The notes beneath the pieces are model-generated. The model saw only the letters and a list, made by a program, of their open reading frames with translations, was not told the DNA's origin and ran no database searches. This document shows, one piece after another, positions 48,116 to 57,890 of a DNA stretch of 64,000 nt; position 1 is the first letter of the stretch, and every line of letters starts with the position of its first letter. The position numbers were made by a program, and so were the translations under genes. This stretch comes from an uncultured Clostridia bacterium (GTDB lineage Bacteria > Bacillota > Clostridia > Oscillospirales > CAG-272), in assembly GCA_947624995.1 (NCBI GenBank), contig CANQMS010000005.1:1-64000 (forward strand), written 5' to 3'.

Positions 48116-50134
48116 TTATGATTCTCTGTAATAGTCGTCTATCGCGTCCTTGAGCATTTTGAGCGCCGTGTCGAGCGGTGCGCCCTTCATCTGCGCGCCC
48201 GCAACGTCAAAGTGACCGCCGCCGCCGAGCCGCTCGAGGATGAGCTGCACGTTTATGCTGCCGGACGAGCGCGCCGATATGTGGACCGTGTCGTCGATAC
48301 GGACGGCGGCGAATGCCGCCGTCACGCCCTTGACGGTCAGCAGCTTGTCGGCTGCCTTTGCCGCCGCGACCCTGTCGCGCGCCTCGCCCGGCTCGGATGA
48401 GGCGGCGATCGCTATCTCGGAGCGGTATATGGTGACGTTTGATTCGAAGCGCGCCTCGCTCGTGAAGTCCTCGAGCCCGGAGCGGAAGAAGTCGAGCGCC
48501 GTTTCGGGATTTGCGCCGCAGCTCTGAAGGTACATCGCCGCGGAGAACGTCCTCGCCGTCGTCGAGCGGGAGAGCTGCTTCGTGTCGAGCAGGATGCCGG
48601 CGTACATGACATCCGCCTCAGCCGCCGTGACGCCGTTCGTCTGGCAGATCTGCTCGATCATGTCGGAGATGAGCTCGCACGTCGACGACGCCTGCGGCTC
48701 GATATAGGACAGAACGACGTTTTTCGGCGTGTTCGGCGTCTTTATATGATGGTCTATGACCGCTATCTTCGGCGCGGAATTCGCGACCGAGGGCGCTATT
48801 ATGTGCGTCGAGCTGTTGACGTCGCAGATGATGACGAGCGTGTCGGACCGTATCATATCGAGCGCCGTCGCCTCGTCGACGAACGAGGCGCGGTATTCGG
48901 GCAGGCGGCGCACATGCTCGACGCACGGCGCGATGTCCTTGTCGTCCCCGTCGATGATGATGTGGACGTCCGCACCCTGACGGCGCGCGAGGCTTGCCGC
49001 CCCGATGCAGGCGCCGATCGAGTCAAAGTCCGGGTAGCGGTGACCCATGATGAGGACGTTCCCCGACTGCGATATCAGCGCCGAAAGCTCGTTTGCGATG
49101 ACGCGCGAGAGCACCTTCGTGCGGCGCTGCATCGTCTTTGTCTTGCCGCCGTAATATTCGGTCCCGTCCTCCGTCTGGAGGACGACCTGATCGCCGCCGC
49201 GCTGGAGCGCGGTGTTCAGCGCCGCGAACGACGCGCGCTCACATTCGGCGAGCGTTTCGCCGAGGGTGGATATCCCGACCGAGACGGTGACGGGCATCAG
49301 CCCGGCGCCGACGCGGACTTCGCGGACGCGGTCGAGGACGTCGAATTTGCGCGCGGTGAATTCGCGCAGGTGGCGCTCGGAGAAGAGCATCAGATATTTG
49401 CTCGCGTTGTATTCACGGATGACGGCGCCGGACTCCTCCGCCCAGTCCTTGAGGATCGCGTCGACGTCGCGCCCGGCGTCCCGGTATTCGCCCTGCTCGT
49501 ATTGCAAAAGCTCGTTCAGGTTGTCTATCTGTATGTGCGCGATCAGCGGGTGCTCGTCGAACAGGCGCGTGCGCAGTGATTCCTCGTCCGTGACGTCGTG
49601 TATGATGAGCATGAAGAACATCCGCCCGTTCACGCGGAAGCGGAAGCTCTCGATCTCGTGGACCCTCTCCTCCGCCGTCACGCGGACGTCGCCGCCGCCC
49701 GAGGCGATCTCGGAGAAGTCGACGGGGAGGACGGAGGAAAGCTGCGAGCCGCGCAGCCTTCCGCGCCTGCCGAGCGAGTCGGCCAGCTCGGAAAATGCCG
49801 TGTTGTTCCATATCATTATGCCGCCCTCGGTCGATATCGCGGCGGGGAGGCTGATGTTCGTCATGACGTCCGTCATTATGTCGCCGAGGTAGGGCGAAAC
49901 GGTCTCCTCATCCTGCGCCGCGAGGCGGCGGAATCTGCCGGGAAAGTAAATAACGGCGCATATGACGGCGTATACCGCGATCGCCAGAGCTCCGGCGAGG
50001 AGCGAATATTCGGGGAAGACGGCGAAAAGCGCCGTCAGCGCTGCAAGCAGTATGAACGCGGACGCGGAGGCGCCGAACAGTTCGGTCTCGGCGCGCCGGA
50101 CCTTTTTTGTCTTTGCTCCTTTTCCACCGGGCAT
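48116..50134 (-). CDS. GdpP/YybT-like DHH/DHHA1 phosphoesterase (cyclic-di-AMP phosphodiesterase family)
   Basis: Two N-terminal TM, degenerate GGDEF-like region, DHH motifs 'LIMGHRYPDFDSIGACIG', 'AVIDHH', 'DTKQLSRSTTARTFSAAMYL', 'GGGGHFDVAGAQ'. Confidence 0.92.
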   Translation of the reverse strand: MPGGKGAKTKKVRRAETELFGASASAFILLAALTALFAVFPEYSLLAGALAIAVYAVICAVIYFPGRFRRLAAQDEETVSPYLGDIMTDVMTNISLPAAISTEGGIMIWNNTAFSELADSLGRRGRLRGSQLSSVLPVDFSEIASGGGDVRVTAEERVHEIESFRFRVNGRMFFMLIIHDVTDEESLRTRLFDEHPLIAHIQIDNLNELLQYEQGEYRDAGRDVDAILKDWAEESGAVIREYNASKYLMLFSERHLREFTARKFDVLDRVREVRVGAGLMPVTVSVGISTLGETLAECERASFAALNTALQRGGDQVVLQTEDGTEYYGGKTKTMQRRTKVLSRVIANELSALISQSGNVLIMGHRYPDFDSIGACIGAASLARRQGADVHIIIDGDDKDIAPCVEHVRRLPEYRASFVDEATALDMIRSDTLVIICDVNSSTHIIAPSVANSAPKIAVIDHHIKTPNTPKNVVLSYIEPQASSTCELISDMIEQICQTNGVTAAEADVMYAGILLDTKQLSRSTTARTFSAAMYLQSCGANPETALDFFRSGLEDFTSEARFESNVTIYRSEIAIAASSEPGEARDRVAAAKAADKLLTVKGVTAAFAAVRIDDTVHISARSSGSINVQLILERLGGGGHFDVAGAQMKGAPLDTALKMLKDAIDDYYRES

Positions 50135-50209
50135 ATATTTTTTCCTTTCGGTTTTTGATTTTCGTATTTTGCCGTTTGCCGGTTTGTCTTTTGCCTTCGG
50201 CGCGATTCC

Positions 50210-51307
50210 TTATCCGCCGTAGTAGTCATCGTCGTTATCGTCGCCGTTATCGTTATCGTCATCGTCGTCATCGTCATCGTCATCGTCATCGTCCCTGCCC
50301 GTAAGGCGGCGGAAGAAGCGGCGGCACGGCGTGCGTACGGCGGCGTATATGAGCGAGATCGCCCCGGCGAACGAGACGAACATGAGGTACATCGACGGCG
50401 AGGCAAAAAGCACGATGGCTGTCAGGACCCAGAGCAGCACCCGGCGGTCATGCTTTGCCGCGAGCCTGTAAAGGGAGCGCACGCCGTAAAGCATCATTGC
50501 GGGCAAAAGGCACAAGAGCACGTTTTCGGCGGCGTACCCGATTACGTCCGCCGATGAGATCCCGACGAGCGACGCCGAGACGAGGTACGCGAGCAGATAC
50601 AGGACCGCGGACACGACGGATGGCGTGTAGACGCGCGCCTCCCGCGATATCCACTGCCCGAACGAGAAGAGATCTATGAGCGCCGTACACAGCGTCACCG
50701 AAACAAACGCGGGGACTGTCACGGAAACGAAGACTATGGCGGGGATCGAAAGCGTCACATACCGCGCGAGCGCGGAGGCGGCATCCTCCGTGAACACCGG
50801 GACGGGTCCGTTCCGCGACGACGACGTCATGGACGCGAAGAAGTCGGAAAGCGAGCTCTCGATCTCCGCAAATCCCGGGATCCTGCCGCCTGTCAGCCGA
50901 AAGACGAGCAGCAGCAGCGCCGCGGACACCGCGAACGACGCGGACGCCGCCGTGACGGCGCGCGCCTTGTCGGCTCCGAGCGAGAGGAGCGCCGAGATCA
51001 GAATCGCCGCCGGCAGCGGGATAATGAGTTCGGAGAGCGCGAAGGTGACGCTGCGCGTCATAACGAACACTACAGCCGCCGCTATGACGGGGAGCGCATA
51101 TACGGCGGGGCGTCGGTACATGAAAAACAGCGCCGAGAGCAGGGCGGTCGAGACCGCCGCGAGCGCGAGGCGGACCGGGACCGAGCCCGATGCTCCCGCC
51201 GCGGCAAATACCGCCGCATATATGAGCGCCAGTATGATCGCCGCGGCATGCTTCATCCTCGGCATGCCGGCGCGCGCGTCACGCAGCGAAAAAACAGCGT
51301 TTATCAT
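50210..51307 (-). CDS. Multi-pass membrane protein (YybS/DUF2232-like position) with poly-Asp C-terminus
   Basis: Many TM segments; upstream of gdpP-rplI as yybS is in Bacillus; ATG overlaps stop of the preceding gene; tail DDDDDDDDDDDDDNDNGDDNDDDYYGG. Confidence 0.65.
   Translation of the reverse strand: MINAVFSLRDARAGMPRMKHAAAIILALIYAAVFAAAGASGSVPVRLALAAVSTALLSALFFMYRRPAVYALPVIAAAVVFVMTRSVTFALSELIIPLPAAILISALLSLGADKARAVTAASASFAVSAALLLLVFRLTGGRIPGFAEIESSLSDFFASMTSSSRNGPVPVFTEDAASALARYVTLSIPAIVFVSVTVPAFVSVTLCTALIDLFSFGQWISREARVYTPSVVSAVLYLLAYLVSASLVGISSADVIGYAAENVLLCLLPAMMLYGVRSLYRLAAKHDRRVLLWVLTAIVLFASPSMYLMFVSFAGAISLIYAAVRTPCRRFFRRLTGRDDDDDDDDDDDDDNDNGDDNDDDYYGG
50222..50293 (-). repeat. 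GAY-codon microsatellite-like repeat encoding poly-Asp/Asn tail
   Basis: (atcgtc)n-type repeat on plus strand. Confidence 0.9.
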
Positions 51308-52020
51308 TTCTCCGGCGGAAGATGAATGTGACCGGAGAGGAACGAGAGCGCGCGCGGGACGGAGTCCTTCGCGTTGTACCACGGCTCGTCGTTATATCTG
51401 TAATCGAACTTTTTGCAGAACCACGAGACGTCGTCCGTCAGCTCGCGAAGATACGAGATCTCGATATTCGAGACGACCTTGTAGAAATCGGGGAACCGCT
51501 TTTTGCCGAGGCGCGCCTTTGCCGTTTCGAGGAAGAGACGGTAGTGCGGCAGGCAGAAGTACGGCTGGGCAGCCGTCTTTTTGCGGAACTCCTCATCCTT
51601 TTCCCACAAGAGCGCCGCCGTCTCGACCATCATGCCGAAATTGCGCTTTATCCTGCCGCAGACATAGCAGGATTCCTCGAGCGCCGAGAGATTCTTTATC
51701 GCCTCGGCTCCCGGATTCAGCAGCGAGGAGACGCCCCCCGCGGCGATGCGGGACTGAAGCTCGGTGAGGTGGCTCTCGAGCATCAGGGCGAACGGGAGCC
51801 TGTTCTTCCTTTCGAACATCATGTCAAGGTGCGTTTTGCAGAAGCCGAGCTCGTTCGTTTTTATGCGGACGTCCGGCTCCATCATGGATGCGCCGAGGAT
51901 GAGCCCAAGCTCGTCCTCCTCGAGCATATTGTAGAGCGCGCAGAAGGGGCAGCCGAGCGAATGATCCTCGGCGGACGCCTCGAATTTTTCGTTGACGGGA
52001 ATAGTGTAGATCTGTTCCAT
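51304..52020 (-). CDS. DUF6062-like conserved protein with Cys pairs
   Basis: MEQIYTIPVNEKFEASAEDHSLGCPFCALYNMLEEDELGLILGASMMEPDVRIKTNELGFCKTHLDMM, later CYVCGRI. Confidence 0.75.
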   Translation of the reverse strand: MEQIYTIPVNEKFEASAEDHSLGCPFCALYNMLEEDELGLILGASMMEPDVRIKTNELGFCKTHLDMMFERKNRLPFALMLESHLTELQSRIAAGGVSSLLNPGAEAIKNLSALEESCYVCGRIKRNFGMMVETAALLWEKDEEFRKKTAAQPYFCLPHYRLFLETAKARLGKKRFPDFYKVVSNIEISYLRELTDDVSWFCKKFDYRYNDEPWYNAKDSVPRALSFLSGHIHLPPEK

Positions 52021-52042
52021 CCGACAAATACCGCCGTAATAC

Positions 52043-52071
52043 TTGATTTTTTGCCCGAAAGCAGGTATACT
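52043..52071 (+). promoter_or_regulatory. Putative promoter TTGATT-17-TATACT
   Basis: Read directly; upstream of DNA glycosylase gene. Confidence 0.6.
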
Positions 52072-52175
52072 TATTATAAATTATATACTATCCGGGATGA
52101 TTTCGCAACAGTTTTTCGATATATTGCCGTTTAATCGTCGGATAATCGGTTCGTGTGAGGGGACGGAGGATAAAA

Positions 52176-53123
52176 ATGGAGATTACGGATACCGCGCGCA
52201 CCTTGCGCGTGACGGAAGGCAGCTCGCCGGACGGCGTCCCGTTCGTTCGGGCGGAGGGAGTTTTCCCGTTCGACGCGGGCGAGACATTCACGTGCGGTCA
52301 GTGCTTTCGGTTCGACCGGACCGATGTGCCGTGCCCCGCCGTCTTCGGGACGGACGCCGTTTACGGCGGCGTGGCGCTCGGGAGGTACATAAACGTCGCG
52401 TCCCCCGACCGCGGCACGGTCGTGATAGAGGGGACGACGGCGGACGAGTTTTGGGATGTGTGGTCGCCGTACTTCGGGTTCGACATGGATTACGCGGGCA
52501 TAATTGAGAGAATATCGGAGCGCTGGGGCAGCGAAAGCAGGATAGCGAGGGCGGCGCGCGCCGGCAGCGGGATCAGGATCATGCGGCAGGACCCGTGGGA
52601 AACGCTCGCGTCGTTCATTATTTCTCAGAACAACAATATCCCGAGGATAAAGGGGATAATCGAGAGGCTTTCCGAGGCGTACGGGAGACCGTTTTTCTTC
52701 CGCGACAGGGAATATTTCGCGTTCCCGACCGCGCGGTCGCTCTACGAGGCGGACACGGACGGCATCGCCGGGGCGCGGATGGGCTTCCGGGCGAAGTACG
52801 TGTACGGCGCCGCGGAGCGCGTCGTGTCGGACCCGGATTTTCTCGATTCGGTGGCTGAGGCGGGCTCGTACGGCGAGGCGGACGGCATCCTCCGGACGCT
52901 GCACGGCGTCGGTCCGAAGGTCGCGGCATGTACGCTTTTATTCGGGTACTCCCGGTACGAGGCGTTCCCGGTCGACGTCTGGATCAGGCGGACGGTGGGG
53001 AAGTACTTCGAGGGCGGTCGCCCGGAGGAGATCGACTTCGGCGATCTTGCACCCGTTGCGGGCATTTTGCAGCAGTATATATTCAACTATGAGCGCAACG
53101 GGAAAAGCGGCGGGGCGGAGTGA
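52176..53123 (+). CDS. 8-oxoguanine DNA glycosylase (OGG1-type HhH-GPD)
   Basis: TFTCGQCFRFDR, IMRQDPWETLASFIISQNNNIPRIKGIIERLSEAYG, LHGVGPKVAACTLLFGYSRYEAFPVDVWIRR. Confidence 0.92.
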   Translation: MEITDTARTLRVTEGSSPDGVPFVRAEGVFPFDAGETFTCGQCFRFDRTDVPCPAVFGTDAVYGGVALGRYINVASPDRGTVVIEGTTADEFWDVWSPYFGFDMDYAGIIERISERWGSESRIARAARAGSGIRIMRQDPWETLASFIISQNNNIPRIKGIIERLSEAYGRPFFFRDREYFAFPTARSLYEADTDGIAGARMGFRAKYVYGAAERVVSDPDFLDSVAEAGSYGEADGILRTLHGVGPKVAACTLLFGYSRYEAFPVDVWIRRTVGKYFEGGRPEEIDFGDLAPVAGILQQYIFNYERNGKSGGAE

Positions 53124-53174
53124 GCCGCTTTTTAACACGGACAGATCCCGAAAATGTATTATACCGAATATAAA

Positions 53175-53216
53175 TCCCGCCGCAGAGGCAGATTCGGATC
53201 TGCCTCTGCGGCGGGA
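53175..53216. terminator. Perfect 19-bp hairpin between convergent genes
   Basis: tcccgccgcagaggcagat-tcgg-atctgcctctgcggcggga. Confidence 0.8.
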
Positions 53217-53236
53217 TCATATTATATCGGCTCGGT

Positions 53237-54202
53237 TCATTCGAGCGCGCGCACCTTTTCGGCGCGGACGTCGCGCCCCTCGAAGACGAGGACCGAGAAC
53301 TCGCCGAGAAGGCGGCTCGTGATGCGCTTGTCGTAGAAGCGGCGCAAGTCCGCGGGGGCGAGGTTCGTGCTTATTATCATCGGTTTTCCGCGGTTGATGC
53401 GCGTGTTTATGAGATTGTATATGCAGGAGAACGAAAAGTCGTTTTTCTGTTCGCAGCCGAGGTCGTCGAGAATCAGAAGGTCACATTCGAAGTAGCGGGC
53501 TGTCGGGTCCTCGTCGCCGTTTTTGCGGTGGAACTGCCATTCCTCGAATGCGGCGACGGCGTTCTGCGCCGTCTCGTAAAGGACGTCGAAGCCGCGCCCG
53601 ATGACGACGCCGGCAACGGCGGTGGAAAGGTGCGTTTTCCCGAGCCCAGTGGCGCCGACGAGCAGAAAGCTGCGGTCGCGGTTCCCGGAGAAGCTCTCGG
53701 CATACGACTTCAGCTGCTCGTATGCGAGACGGATGCGCGGGCTGTCGCCGTTATATCTGAAGGAGAAGGACTCGAACGTCTGCTTTCCGAGCAGCGCGCC
53801 GATCCCGGAGCTCTCGTAACCCGCCATGACGAGCTCGCGGCGGCGGCAGACGCACTCCTCCGAGCCGATAAAGCCCGTGTCCCGGCATTTTTCGCATGAA
53901 TATCGCGGCTCCGTGTAGTCGGCGGGATATCCGGCGCCTGCCAGAAGCTCGGCGCGCCGCGTCTGAAGGGCGAGATTTTCCGCCTCGATCTTTGCCATCC
54001 CGAGCCGGACGGCGTCGGGACCCCTGCCGATGACGTCGATGACCTTCGCGGCGGTGCGGGAGAGGTCGAGGTCTATGCGGCGTATCTCCGGCAGCTTACG
54101 GTATATCTCCTCGCGGCGGCGCTCCGCGTCCGCCTCGGCGGCGCGGCGGCGCTCGGCGAGGATCTCGTTGACCTTTATGTAGTCCTCGCGCCTGTAACTC
54201 AT
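53237..54202 (-). CDS. DnaC/DnaI-like helicase loader ATPase
   Basis: YSCEKCRDTGFIGSEECVCRRRE, SFLLVGATGLGKTHLSTAVAGVVI, CDLLILDDLGCEQ, PMIISTNLAPADLRRFYDKRITSRLL. Confidence 0.93.
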   Translation of the reverse strand: MSYRREDYIKVNEILAERRRAAEADAERRREEIYRKLPEIRRIDLDLSRTAAKVIDVIGRGPDAVRLGMAKIEAENLALQTRRAELLAGAGYPADYTEPRYSCEKCRDTGFIGSEECVCRRRELVMAGYESSGIGALLGKQTFESFSFRYNGDSPRIRLAYEQLKSYAESFSGNRDRSFLLVGATGLGKTHLSTAVAGVVIGRGFDVLYETAQNAVAAFEEWQFHRKNGDEDPTARYFECDLLILDDLGCEQKNDFSFSCIYNLINTRINRGKPMIISTNLAPADLRRFYDKRITSRLLGEFSVLVFEGRDVRAEKVRALE

Positions 54203-54206
54203 GTCC

Positions 54207-55208
54207 TCACCCTTCCTTTATTTTTTTGTCCGTCGCGGCATCCTGCTCTCCGCGCAAAACGGCGAGGCGGAAGAAGTCGTCGACGTCGAAGCTGTCTCCG
54301 TAAAGCTCCGCGCGCCGCTTTTTCGTCCCGTCGATGTCGTCGGGCGCTTTGAAGCCGTCCTTGTGCCACGATTCGAGCACCTTGTTCATATAAGGCGCCG
54401 ACGGCTTGCCGATGGCGTTGACGGTCGCCTCGTACGCCGCCTCCATCATGTCGTAGCCGTAGCCGAGCTCGCGCGACCAGTGCTCGAAAAATTCGCGCTC
54501 CTTCTTTGTCAGCGTGTGCCCGAGCAGCTCGCGAAGGCGCGCCTCGTCCGTCTTGCTCGCCTCGACCCATGAGAGATGCTCCGTCAGCGCCTCGGATGTG
54601 TCGATGTCGCGCTCATAGAGCGAGATCGCCATTTTCTCGGCGTATTTGACGTTTTTCTTGCCGTTTTTGGCGCAGTACGCGAGCAGGAGGAGTATGTATT
54701 CGTCCTCGAGCCCGAGGTATTCGCGCATCGAGAGTATGAGCGCGGACTCGTTGTTGTCGAATATGTGCCCGAGCGTCTGCTGGCACTCGTTCAAAAGCGA
54801 GCGTCGCTCCGGCGACGCGGCGATCATAGCCTCCGCCTCGGGACCCGACAGCTGCGGCAGCTCACGGCGCGGCGCGGGCTTTTTGCGCTCCTCCGCCGGA
54901 GCCTCAGCCGGAGCCCCCGTCGGGAACCCCTCCGGGGCGGGCGCCGTCGGCGCGCCCTCGAGCGTTATGACTCCGGCTCCGCGCCAGAACGCGAGGGACG
55001 AGAGCAGCGCCTGCTCCGTCATCCCCGCCGCCTCGGCGGCGGCGGGGATGCAGTCGTCCGGCGAGGCGGCGGCGCGCGGGTCGGACAGGAGCGCGATCAG
55101 CGCAGCCATGTCGTCACGCGTTGCGGATTTGATATTTTTTGCGACCGAACGCGGCAAATTTATTACCCCGTCGGCGTAATTCACGATCAGCTTCACTTTT
55201 TCTCCCAA
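54207..55208 (-). CDS. DnaD-domain replication protein
   Basis: LGHTLTKKEREFFEHWSRELGYGYDMMEAAYEATVNAIGKPSAPYMNKVLESWHKDGFK (DnaD domain YxxxxI-like region). Confidence 0.85.
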   Translation of the reverse strand: MGEKVKLIVNYADGVINLPRSVAKNIKSATRDDMAALIALLSDPRAAASPDDCIPAAAEAAGMTEQALLSSLAFWRGAGVITLEGAPTAPAPEGFPTGAPAEAPAEERKKPAPRRELPQLSGPEAEAMIAASPERRSLLNECQQTLGHIFDNNESALILSMREYLGLEDEYILLLLAYCAKNGKKNVKYAEKMAISLYERDIDTSEALTEHLSWVEASKTDEARLRELLGHTLTKKEREFFEHWSRELGYGYDMMEAAYEATVNAIGKPSAPYMNKVLESWHKDGFKAPDDIDGTKKRRAELYGDSFDVDDFFRLAVLRGEQDAATDKKIKEG

Positions 55209-55312
55209 CTACCGCTTTTGTTCGGCTTTATAATATCCAATATTTTCCACAGTTTCAACAGAGTTTTCCACAATCTTCCATCGCTCGCGCGCCGTTGACA
55301 CCGAAAAGCGAC

Positions 55313-56329
55313 TCATTCTCCCGTCGCGCGCGCGTTTAGATCGGTCCCGGCGCGGACGCCGCCGAGGTACTCGTAATACGCCTGCGCCCCGATCATGGCG
55401 GCGTTGTCGCCGCAGAGAGAAGGCGGCGGGACGAAGAAACCGGCGCCGCGCTCGCGGCACATCCCGCCGACGGCGGCGCGCAGGTGCGAGTTGGCGGCGA
55501 CGCCTCCCGCGAGCACGACTTTATCGAGGCCCGTGCTGTCGAGCGCCGCCGACAGATGGGAGGTGACGGCGAGGCAGACGGCGCGCGTGAAGGACGCGGC
55601 GACGTTCTCACGGCAAATTCCCTCCCCGCGCATCGCGGCTGTGTTTGCGTAGTTTATGACCGCAGTCTTCAGCCCGGAAAACGAAAATTCGAACGGTTCG
55701 CCCTCGGCGTGGGGGATGGCGGGCGACGGGAGCTTCACCGCGTTCGGGTCGCCGCCGCGGGCGAGCATGTCCATGCCGGCGCCGCCCGGATACGGGATGC
55801 CGAGGACGCGCGCCGCCTTGTCGAAGGCTTCGCCGGCGGCGTCGTCCCGCGTATAGCCGATGACATTATAGTCCGTGAACGTGCGGACCTCTATGATGCT
55901 CGTGTGCCCGCCGGAGGCGACGAGCGCGAGAAACGGCGGGTCCAGCTCCGGGAACGCGAGATATGACGCGGCGACGTGCCCGCGGATGTGGTTGACGGGG
56001 ACGAGCGGCAAGCCGTTTGCAAACGCAAACGACTTTGCAAAATTGACGCCGACGAGCAGCGCGCCGATCAGCCCCGGCGTGTTTGTCACGGCGACGGCGT
56101 CAACGCCGTCCGCGGTGATGCCGGCGCCGTCGAGCGCCTCCTTCGTTATGCGGGCGATACACTCTATATGCGCCCTCCCCGCGACCTCGGGGACAACGCC
56201 GCCGAAGCGGCGGTGGATCTCTATCTGTGATGCGACTATATTCGATCGGACGGTGCGTTCGCTCTCCGACATCGCCACGACGGCGGCGGACGTCTCGTCG
56301 CACGAGCTTTCAAAGGCGAGTATGTTCAT
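55313..56329 (-). CDS. tsaD: tRNA N6-threonylcarbamoyladenosine transferase TsaD
   Basis: MNILAFESSCDETSAAVV, VPEVAGRAHIECI, VPVNHIRGHVAASYLA, LVASGGHTSI, VLAGGVAANSHLRA. Confidence 0.97.
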   Translation of the reverse strand: MNILAFESSCDETSAAVVAMSESERTVRSNIVASQIEIHRRFGGVVPEVAGRAHIECIARITKEALDGAGITADGVDAVAVTNTPGLIGALLVGVNFAKSFAFANGLPLVPVNHIRGHVAASYLAFPELDPPFLALVASGGHTSIIEVRTFTDYNVIGYTRDDAAGEAFDKAARVLGIPYPGGAGMDMLARGGDPNAVKLPSPAIPHAEGEPFEFSFSGLKTAVINYANTAAMRGEGICRENVAASFTRAVCLAVTSHLSAALDSTGLDKVVLAGGVAANSHLRAAVGGMCRERGAGFFVPPPSLCGDNAAMIGAQAYYEYLGGVRAGTDLNARATGE

Positions 56330-56331
56330 CT

Positions 56332-56832
56332 TTACCTCGGAAGATTTTTTTCGGTGAGGAGCTTTTCCATTATCACCGCGTCCTCGCGCGGCAGGGCGTA
56401 ATATCCCGCCCGGCGCGAAAGCTCGGTGAAGCCGGCGGACGCGTAAAGGGCGCGCGCGGGCGAGTTTCCCTCGCGCACCTCGAGCAAAAGGCGGCGGATG
56501 CCGTGCGGGCGCAGAGCTGCCTCGAGCTCGGCGAGCAGGCGTGCGGCGATCCCGCGGCGGCGGTATTCGGGCGCTGTCGCAACCTTTGTGATCTCCGCCT
56601 CGTCGCAGACGGCGACGGCGGACGCCATGCCCGCAAGCGCGTCACCGCAGGCGGCGCACACGGTCAGGACGGCGGGGTTCGAGACGAACGAACGCACGCC
56701 TTCGGCGCTCCAAGCCTCCGTCCCGAAGCACTCGGACTCGAGCTCCGCGAGCGCGCCGAGCAGCGCATCCGAGACGGAGCCGGCAGAGTCGGAATTGTCG
56801 GCGCCGACGGTGAAAAAACGCGGCTCAGTCAT
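56332..56832 (-). CDS. rimI: RimI-like ribosomal-protein-alanine N-acetyltransferase
   Basis: GNAT motif 'EITKVATAPEYRRRGIAARLLAELE', 'LLEVREGNSPARALYASAGFTELSRRAGYY'; adjacent to tsaD. Confidence 0.92.
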   Translation of the reverse strand: MTEPRFFTVGADNSDSAGSVSDALLGALAELESECFGTEAWSAEGVRSFVSNPAVLTVCAACGDALAGMASAVAVCDEAEITKVATAPEYRRRGIAARLLAELEAALRPHGIRRLLLEVREGNSPARALYASAGFTELSRRAGYYALPREDAVIMEKLLTEKNLPR

Positions 56833-57380
56833 AGGGACGGGAACAGTTCGACAAGTGCCGAAGAAATTTCGGCAAGTGTCTTTTTATACTGTTCGAGGTC
56901 ACCGCCGTAGGGATCGCTTATATCCTTCGGCAAAACGTGTATCTTCCCGGCGAACCGGGGGCAGAAAAACATCAGCATTTTTGCGTGCGAGGACGTCATG
57001 CAATAGACGCCGTCGGCGCGGGCGAGGTCATCCTCGGAGATGTTTTTGGCGCGGTGCGACTCGTAGTCGTTGCCGGGCACGGAGGCAATCCCCGCGTCCG
57101 CAAGCGCGCGCACTGCGCCGTCCGAGATAGGCTCGCCCTCGGAGGCGGAGATGCCGCGCGAGAACGCGTTTTTGTATCCGCGCGACTTCATGAAAGCCTC
57201 CGCCATCGGTGAGCGGCACGTGTTCCCGGTGCAGACGAAGCAGAGGCAGCGGTCCTCGGGGAGCACGCAGTCATCCTCCGGGATCGGCATGTCCGAAACG
57301 ACGGCGCCTGCCGCCGCCTCCCGTTCCTTCACGGCTGCCACGGCATCAGTACCCGAGCGCGCCGGAGAGCGAGTCGTCAT
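56829..57380 (-). CDS. Low-molecular-weight protein phosphatase (tyrosine/arginine type)
   Basis: CFVCTGNTCRSPMAEAF P-loop (CX5R-type) and 'ISDPYGGDLEQYKKT'. True start may be further downstream than the track start. Confidence 0.9.
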   Translation of the reverse strand: MTTRSPARSGTDAVAAVKEREAAAGAVVSDMPIPEDDCVLPEDRCLCFVCTGNTCRSPMAEAFMKSRGYKNAFSRGISASEGEPISDGAVRALADAGIASVPGNDYESHRAKNISEDDLARADGVYCMTSSHAKMLMFFCPRFAGKIHVLPKDISDPYGGDLEQYKKTLAEISSALVELFPSL

Positions 57381-57834
57381 TCTCGATCCAGCCGCTCGCG
57401 TCTATGACGCGGTGCTCGCCGACGGCGTCGCGTATGATGACGGTGGCGATCCCCGCGTTCAGTATCAGGCGCTTGCACATCATGCAGCTGTCCGTCCCGG
57501 GGACGACGGCGCCCGTTTTCGGGTCGGTGCAGCAGATATACAGCGTCGAGCCTATCATCTGATCTCTCGGCGCCGCGATTATGGCGTTTGCTTCCGCGTG
57601 TACGCTGCGGCAGAGCTCGTAGCGCTCGCCGCGCGGGACGCCCATCTTGTCGCGGTAGCAGGTGCCGAGGTCGCAGCAGTTCTTTCTGCCGCGCGGCGCG
57701 CCGTTGTACCCGGTCGAGACGATGACGTCGTTCTTCACGATTATGGCGCCGAAGCGGCGGCGCATACACGTGCTCCGCTCGGAGACGGTCTCGGCTATGT
57801 CGAGGTAGTATTCGTTTTTCGATACACGTTCCAT
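57346..57834 (-). CDS. dCMP deaminase family (ComEB-like)
   Basis: TCMRRRFGAIIVKNDVIVSTGYNGAPRG, CRSVHAEANAI, CMMCKRLILNAGI zinc motifs. Confidence 0.93.
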   Translation of the reverse strand: MERVSKNEYYLDIAETVSERSTCMRRRFGAIIVKNDVIVSTGYNGAPRGRKNCCDLGTCYRDKMGVPRGERYELCRSVHAEANAIIAAPRDQMIGSTLYICCTDPKTGAVVPGTDSCMMCKRLILNAGIATVIIRDAVGEHRVIDASGWIENDDSLSGALGY

Positions 57835-57890
57835 GCTATGACCTCACTTTTGGCAGATTCCTTCTGTAACTTAATTTTTCGGTGACGTGC

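Noticed and set aside
50222-50293. Possible short CRISPR or satellite
   Set aside because: Simple in-frame Asp-codon repeat within an ORF.
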